From: Tetraselmis striata
Taxonomy: Eukaryota > Chlorophyta > Chlorodendrophyceae > Chlorodendrales > Chlorodendraceae
Length of the DNA: 64,000 nt
Direction: 5' to 3'
NCBI GenBank assembly: GCA_006384855.1
Contig: VCJN01000063.1
Coordinates: 62,001 to 126,000 of the forward strand
The notes under the pieces: model-generated
The model's input: only the letters and a program-made list of their open reading frames with translations
Databases searched by the model: none
What the model was told of the DNA's origin: nothing
Part shown: positions 58,674-64,000 of the stretch, piece after piece
Layout: the number at the start of each line of letters is the position of its first letter
How positions within the stretch are numbered: the stretch's first letter is position 1
Translations under genes and position numbers: made by a program

Positions 58674-59966
58674 CTAGTTACCGGGGGTGAACTTGGTGGC
58701 GTAGTTGAAGGCCTGCACGCCAGAGGGGTCGGCAATGTGCTCAGCCCAGTTCTCGACGGGGCCCTTGCCGGTGACGATTGCCTGCACGAAGAAGCCGAAC
58801 ATGGAGAACATAGCCAGCCGGCCGTTCTTGATCTCCTTCACCTTCAGCTCTGCGAAGGTATCGGGGTCGTCGGCCAGGCCCAGGGGATCGAATGACTCAC
58901 CAGGGTAGAGCTTGTCGAGACCCTCGCCAGCGGGGCCGCCGTTCACGCGGTACCCCTCGATGATGCCCATCAGCACCACCTGGAAACCGAGAACAGCCAG
59001 GATAGACTGCGCGTGCACAAGGCTAGGGTTGCCCAGGTAGTCGAGGCCGCCGTCGGCGAAGATCTGGCCACCAGCCTTGAACCACACGGGCTCGGGGAAA
59101 GCGACGCCGCCGTACTTGGCCAGCAGCTCGGGGGTGACACACCCCAGGGCGCCCAGCATAGCCCAGCGGGCGTGGATGACCTCAAGCTCGCGGTAGCGGC
59201 GGAAGGTCTCGGGGTCGGACGACAGGCCGGCGGTGTCCCAGCCGTAGTCACCGGGGAACTCGCCGGTCAGGTACGAGGGGCCCTCGCCGGAGAAAGGTCC
59301 GAGCCACTTCGGGCGGTCCGGGCCGTACCACATGCTGTCGGGAGCGGACTTCACCGGCTTCTTGACGGTGCGGCGCATGGTAGTCTCCACCCTCTGCAAA
59401 AAACGGACAATGGCAACCGATCAACGCGTGGTTCTCGCCACTGTTTAGAGGGTCGACGAGATAAAGAGACGATCGTGTCGGTCATAGGGTGGCGGGAAAC
59501 CCAAACCCGAGAGTGTTTACGAGATATGAAAAACTCGACCCCTCATAAACATCGCGACATAAACAAGATATCGCAACATAGGCAACCCTGTATAGAATCC
59601 AGGCCACTCAGTGGGTCAGCTTGCCGATCTGTGGCGTATGAACTGATGAACGGGATAAGAGTGACAGTGCGAGGTTTCGGTAATCGTAATATAAATATAT
59701 AATACACTCCACATTCGATGGGGTCGTCGTGAGTTCCAAGCGTAGTCCACACTCTGCGCTGGGCCTCGACGGAGGGTGCTTGCACACGTGGATTAAGCAG
59801 TAGATTTTATGCTATCGGGGAGGAGGGTAGCCGTAGCCAGAAAGGTCGAAAGGTGGAAAGCTCGTCCACAATAAGGTGTGTCGAGAAGGGGAAGCACCTT
59901 GGAAGAGGTAGCGGAAGACACGCGGGCCGTGAGGCCCGCGGTAGAACCGAGGAAGGTGGCGGCCAT
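58674..59966 (-). CDS. Light-harvesting chlorophyll a/b protein of LHCII, 2 exons
   Basis: Major photosystem II antenna in the thylakoid, binding chlorophyll a/b and carotenoids. Exon 1 (59966-59898) encodes [20 protein letters not shown] plus SSK, a chloroplast transit peptide. Exon 2 (59393-58674) encodes the mature protein; 262 aa in all. Seen: Thr/Lys-rich N-terminus ([11 protein letters not shown]), the trimer motif [20 protein letters not shown], helix [17 protein letters not shown] with chlorophyll ligands Glu and His plus Arg, helix [16 protein letters not shown], and helix [20 protein letters not shown] with the Glu-Asn-Arg set. The end is YATKFTPGN. The trimer motif and [11 protein letters not shown] place it in LHCBM rather than LHCA. 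The intron (59897-59394) has no C tract. Confidence 0.95.
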
Positions 59967-60050
59967 GGCTTCGACTGTAGGGATGAAATCGAGATGTGGC
60001 TGCAGGTGATGTATGGGCGTGAACTGACTCTCGGTGAGGGTTGTGTTGGC

Positions 60051-60057
60051 TCATATA
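60051..60057 (-). promoter_or_regulatory. Possible TATA box of LHCBM
   Basis: Minus-strand TATATGA 85 nt upstream of the ATG, fitting a short 5' UTR. Position only; not tested. Confidence 0.4.
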
Positions 60058-60540
60058 GCACTGCCGACTACCACTGGACAGTTCCAGCGACTGGTTCGCC
60101 GTGCATAACCCGAGCCGAACCTGCCTCGTTCGTCAGGCAGCACGCGATTTGCGCGCGCCCCGGTTGGCGCGAGTGTGCCAGCCAGGCGCTATGCCTGGTC
60201 CGTAACTACTTTCGTTGGAATGACAATGATACGGAGATAAGTACTATGCTCTGCGACACGGTGTCACCAGCCGGCCAACAGGTGAGCCCCGTTATTCGGC
60301 GGGCGGGCGATCTCGAGGGATCTCCGCAAGATTCCGCTACAGTAGAATCAGGAGTGATGATGGACTACATGTGAATCAGGAGTAGAATCCAAGAATAATA
60401 CTAACGAATCCTTGTAGTAGAATCATGCCCCAGCAGGAGCGGAAAAAAAACTGGCAGAATCCGCCTGCCCTGCTGGCGGAAGAATAATAACCCAACTCGT
60501 TGTACGGGTATCCGTGCAAGTAGAATCCAGTTACTGCCCT
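60058..60540. other. LHCBM upstream region; no gene
   Basis: No further elements identified. A 'gtagaatc' word recurs several times at 60340-60530. Confidence 0.4.
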
Positions 60541-60945
60541 TTTTCCCGCCCCCGGGACAGGACTGGCAGCGTCTCTACGACGACGGCCGTTTTTTCAGCA
60601 ATCCAGTTACCCGTACGCAAAGCCCTTGGGTAGGCGACGCTCCGTCATCAAGCAAATTCCCGAGGTATTCTGCACGACTAATTTGGTCCAGTGACAGAAT
60701 TTTCAACACAGTTATTGGATCACCGTCTAAAACACTGCCAGCATGAAAATACCCGGCAGTGACCACGCAGGGTCCGCCCTACCCGTTTGGGCATCGGCCC
60801 ATTCGAGTAATGCGAGTTGGGGCAAGCCCCAACCCGCGGAGCAAAGCATTTCGGGAGTGCGATACATGTGCAACAAAGAAGGCAATGTGAGGGAGGGCCC
60901 GACGCCATAGCTGGAAAAGTTTCCCATTCCCAGTAAAATCCAGGG
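60541..60945 (+). mobile_element. 420-bp dispersed repeat, copy 3
   Basis: About 95% identical to 43177-43596 with a 14-bp deletion near the start ('caccagtgaaaccc' missing) and small indels. No clear flanking duplication. A G16 run (60955-60970) follows 10 bp downstream. Confidence 0.75.
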
Positions 60946-60993
60946 CGCCGTGAAGGGGGGGGGGGGGGGGACTCTGCTCAAAACAAAGGCAGT

Positions 60994-62350
60994 TTAGTCC
61001 TCGGGTGTTGACGCAATAGCCTTACTACTAATAAAATCCATGAACTCCGGAACTAACAACCCAAAATTATGACGGTGATAGTTTACCCTACTGCGGGCAC
61101 TCCACCAACATATGTTCGATAGTCTCAGATTCACCTCCGCCACATGCAGGGCAGTGTTCCAGGAACCGCTTAGGCATGGCATGAATCCGGGCCAATCGGC
61201 GAGCGGTGGGAAATACTCGGGTGCGTAATTGTATCATAATTACGCATTGCAACCCGGCCACGACCCCCGCGGGGACACCCATACCGTACTGTGGCAACCG
61301 ACGGGTTTGACGCATAAGACGCATGGACATATATACTCCAGGTTTTCTTGCGTGCTAACGATGCCGACGATTCGTAACGCGCCCACACCGATGCCTTTAC
61401 TAGTTTAGCAGCATCGCGCGCGGCTAGTGACCTCCACTCAAGTGGAAGGTGCGCCCCCTCAGCTAGTAGCCCTACATTCGCCCTAGCTAGTCGATCTAAC
61501 CACCGCACAGTCCCCGACGTCCACGCCGGGTTAGGGCGCGCCCGACTTGGCTGATCTACTTAATGGGTTATACATGATGAATTCAAGTCGGATGCTATAA
61601 GGAACGCCCGAGCCCGTGCCGCAGCGGCCGTAGCCTCTATGGGCGCAATATCCAACTACCGCGCGCATCATCAGTGCAGTGGCCACCCCAGGGGAGTTTT
61701 TACCCACCCCAATGACTGAGGCACCGCAAGCACTGATTGAGTACGCACGGTTTGTAATGTATTCGCGCCGCTAGTTCTATCCATGCCTCATACTTCACAC
61801 CCGGCCGTATGTTAAAGACAGACACACGCACATTAATAGGAATTATGTCCCGTCCACCGACTAATACCGAATCGAGCGCCTCAATGGCGCGCTTACCCTT
61901 CTTAACCCGGTCGTCTACTATGTGTTGCATACATAAATCCGACTTAATGACCGTACCCAAATACCTATATTCATTTAAAACCGGTACCCGCCGTCCCCCC
62001 CCAAGCTGCCATCGGGCAGCTTGTTTGCATAACGCGGTTTCGTCGGAACATCGGCCTAATGCCATCACCCCACAATTAAGCAGTACCCCAAACCCCATGA
62101 AATGGTCCTCCGCCCACTGCGAGAAGTGGGCGAACATGGCATGCAGGTTATCGAACGAGCCTGTGATACCAATAACGTCGTCCGCGTATAACTGACTTGG
62201 CACCCTTATAAGTGGTTGCCTTGCCACTAATGTGTCGATGCACTCTGGTACAGCACACCCTAGATGTTTGCCCCATCGAATATATCGTTAATAAATATGT
62301 TAAATAGGATGGGGGAAGCGGGGCATCCCTGTCGGAGGCCACGCTCTATG
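60994..62350 (-). pseudogene. Non-LTR (LINE) reverse transcriptase, decayed
   Basis: On the minus strand, ILFNIFINDIFDGANI (RT block 4-like) is followed by an in-frame stop, then SQLYADDVIGITGSFDN (catalytic YADD at 62188-62177), LNEYRYLGTVIKSD (thumb region) and, after frame changes, a C-terminal zinc knuckle-like HCPACGGGESETIEHMLVECPQ. This order is that of LINE ORF2. No endonuclease domain was recognised upstream. Several stops show it is dead. Confidence 0.75.
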
Positions 62351-62471
62351 GGTATGGGGTCTGATAGTGTTCCCGGGCGGGGCCAAGACTTCTCACTTTT
62401 TAGCCGGCCCTTAACACCGGGCGAAGTACTGCCTATGTACTAAATCCGGGCGAGCCGGCGCGGCTCTACTG

Positions 62472-63962
62472 GTGATGATAGTGTGCTCCTGTGAAATGGT
62501 GGACCGCCCAGCAACCGGCCGACCCACCGCCAAACATGCCCCACAAGAGGTCATCCCTACAGCCACCATGGAGATCAACAGACCCGAGGAGCAACGTAAG
62601 GCCGCGGTCGGCGTCGGCGCCGCTCTCGATGCGCCGCGCGGCGGCAAGACCCAACTTCCCGAGATCATTGCGGAACAAATCGCAGGCACCCGACTTCCAC
62701 CGGCTGCCCGCCCCAGGCCAACTGACGGCCAGCGCCCTCCGCGGCGTGAAGATCAGGCTCCGCAGGAGACTACCACAACAGCCAACATGAACATCAACAG
62801 ACCCAAGGAACACCAGGAGGCCGAGGTCGGCGCCACTATCGATGCGCCGCGCAGCGGCAGAGCCGAACCCCCAAAGACCTCATCAACCATTGCCGCGAAA
62901 AAAATCACATACACCCGCCTTCCACCTGCTGTCCGCCGCCGCCTCCGCGTCTCGAGCGGCCAGTCTTGCCAGTCCCCAATCGATCTCCCCCTTGATATCG
63001 ACTGTGCCACGCAAGTCGCCATGCTATTCGGCAATCTGGCGACCCGCAACCGTGCGACGGGGGTCGACCTGCGCCGCAACCGTGAGTTCCGGAACCCGAT
63101 CCGTGCCCTCGGCCCCAAGCTCAGGGTATACACATCAACCCACAACGTCCAGGCGGTGACCCGTCGCGCCCCTATACCGGCTGCCGCCGCTCCGGCAGGG
63201 GTGAGCAGAGCCGGACTCGCCACTAACACGGGATCCAACGCGAAACTCGTCGCAGCCAGTATCACGCACCTATATGGGCGCCGGGAGAAGATCGCGACTG
63301 ATCACCACCCGCGCCGCCTACAGTCGACCAGTCGGCGATGCACCACGGCCAGCTCCCCCAAGAGCTCCAGCCACCACCAACTACCCAGCTACAATTGGCC
63401 CTCACCCCGGCCGCGGCAGCCCCTCAAGCCACGGAGATGGACAGCGACGAGCGACTCGCCACCGGCAGTCAAGCAGCCGGCGACAAGCGTCGATCCAGCC
63501 CCACACCCCGAGCCGGCTCCACCGGCCGCAGCCCAAGCCCCCACCGTGACAAGAGAGGCCTCGGAGGCCACCAACCCCTCGAGCATAACCCCACATCCAG
63601 CACACCAGCCCAGGCGTCCCGCCTGGCCCAACTCGCGGCAGAGGCTCATCGCCCCCGCCGCCCCCGACGCCGCACGGCTCCCTTGCAGCCGCAGGTGGAT
63701 CGTATGTGGATGCTCCGCAGGCAAGGCACCCAACCCCAAGCTGGAAGCACGCCCGAGACTACGGACGTTTCTAGCCGGTATTCCCGGAACGCATTTTTCG
63801 AATTTACCGCACTATTCCCCGCAAGTATTACAAACAGTGTATCGCCCGACCCGCGGGCTTGGTACCGGTACAGGCACGAGACGAAGTCGTCATGCCATTA
63901 AACGCGGTATACTGTGCCAAAAAGAAAAAATATATATATTTGAGAAATGGAGGGCATTATAG
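62472..63962 (+). CDS. Long Pro/Ala/Arg-rich ORF with duplicated module
   Basis: A 496-codon open frame. A module of about 60-70 residues is repeated: MEINRPEEQRKA...TRLPPAARPRP and MNINRPKEHQEA...TRLPPAVRRRL. The middle part (IDLPLDIDCATQVAMLFGNL) is less biased. The C-terminal half is low complexity. It could be a retroelement ORF1/Gag-like protein opposite the LINE remnant or a GC-rich open frame. No family recognised, and it runs almost to the window end. Confidence 0.35.
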   Translation: MMIVCSCEMVDRPATGRPTAKHAPQEVIPTATMEINRPEEQRKAAVGVGAALDAPRGGKTQLPEIIAEQIAGTRLPPAARPRPTDGQRPPRREDQAPQETTTTANMNINRPKEHQEAEVGATIDAPRSGRAEPPKTSSTIAAKKITYTRLPPAVRRRLRVSSGQSCQSPIDLPLDIDCATQVAMLFGNLATRNRATGVDLRRNREFRNPIRALGPKLRVYTSTHNVQAVTRRAPIPAAAAPAGVSRAGLATNTGSNAKLVAASITHLYGRREKIATDHHPRRLQSTSRRCTTASSPKSSSHHQLPSYNWPSPRPRQPLKPRRWTATSDSPPAVKQPATSVDPAPHPEPAPPAAAQAPTVTREASEATNPSSITPHPAHQPRRPAWPNSRQRLIAPAAPDAARLPCSRRWIVCGCSAGKAPNPKLEARPRLRTFLAGIPGTHFSNLPHYSPQVLQTVYRPTRGLGTGTGTRRSRHAIKRGILCQKEKIYIFEKWRAL

Positions 63963-64000
63963 CCCCCGCCCCCCCAAGCTAGCCGGCTCAGCGGTACATA

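Noticed and set aside
58674..59393. Photosystem I antenna (LHCA)
   Set aside because: The WYGPDR trimer motif, [11 protein letters not shown] and FTPGN end indicate LHCII.

Overview
The window reads as nuclear DNA of a motile green alga, most likely a chlorophyte of the Chlamydomonadales type. The evidence is a trimer-type LHCII antenna gene, the axonemal outer-arm dynein light chain LC1 (so the cell is flagellated), GT-AG introns in nearly every gene, TGTAA poly(A) signals just downstream of stop codons, and retroelements of types known from volvocine algae. I see no prokaryotic operons, CRISPR arrays or organellar genes.

Layout. 1-15.5 kb is repeat and transposon territory: a tandem duplication (1-571), an 82-bp triple repeat (1637-1830), a complete pogo-like DNA transposon with terminal inverted repeats at a TA site (2440-6337), a broken DIRS/Kangaroo-type tyrosine recombinase (+, about 7480-8067), and a DIRS-like RT/RNase H/methyltransferase-like ORF (-, 14034-11641) whose tail runs into a 188-bp tandem array. 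15525-22616 is an LTR-bounded Ty3/Gypsy element on the minus strand. Its LTRs are about 99% identical but its coding region is broken. 25160-26632 is a large palindrome that duplicates an unrecognised Lys-rich ORF.

27.7-42.9 kb is one gene, the second-largest subunit of RNA polymerase I (NRPA2). I resolved it into 22 minus-strand exons with consistent phase, about 1220 aa. Its 3.7-kb intron 20 holds two tRNA-derived SINEs in opposite orientation. 43-49.5 kb holds a 420-bp dispersed repeat with an apparent 12-bp target duplication, another SINE, the intronless LC1 gene (-), and an eight-exon gene (+) for a C2 / transmembrane / LysM protein. 49.5-56.3 kb is gene-poor with repeats and a fourth SINE copy. 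56.4-60.1 kb holds two convergent genes: an NmrA-like/atypical SDR oxidoreductase (+, 8 exons) and LHCBM (-, 2 exons). 60.5 kb to the end has a second 420-bp repeat, a decayed LINE RT (-), and a long Pro/Ala/Arg-rich ORF (+).

The cellular genes do not form one pathway: rRNA transcription (NRPA2), ciliary motility (LC1), light harvesting (LHCBM), a redox or plastid-type SDR, and a membrane-anchored LysM protein. The main cross-gene feature is long C homopolymers inside introns, almost always C on the sense strand, in four different transcription units.
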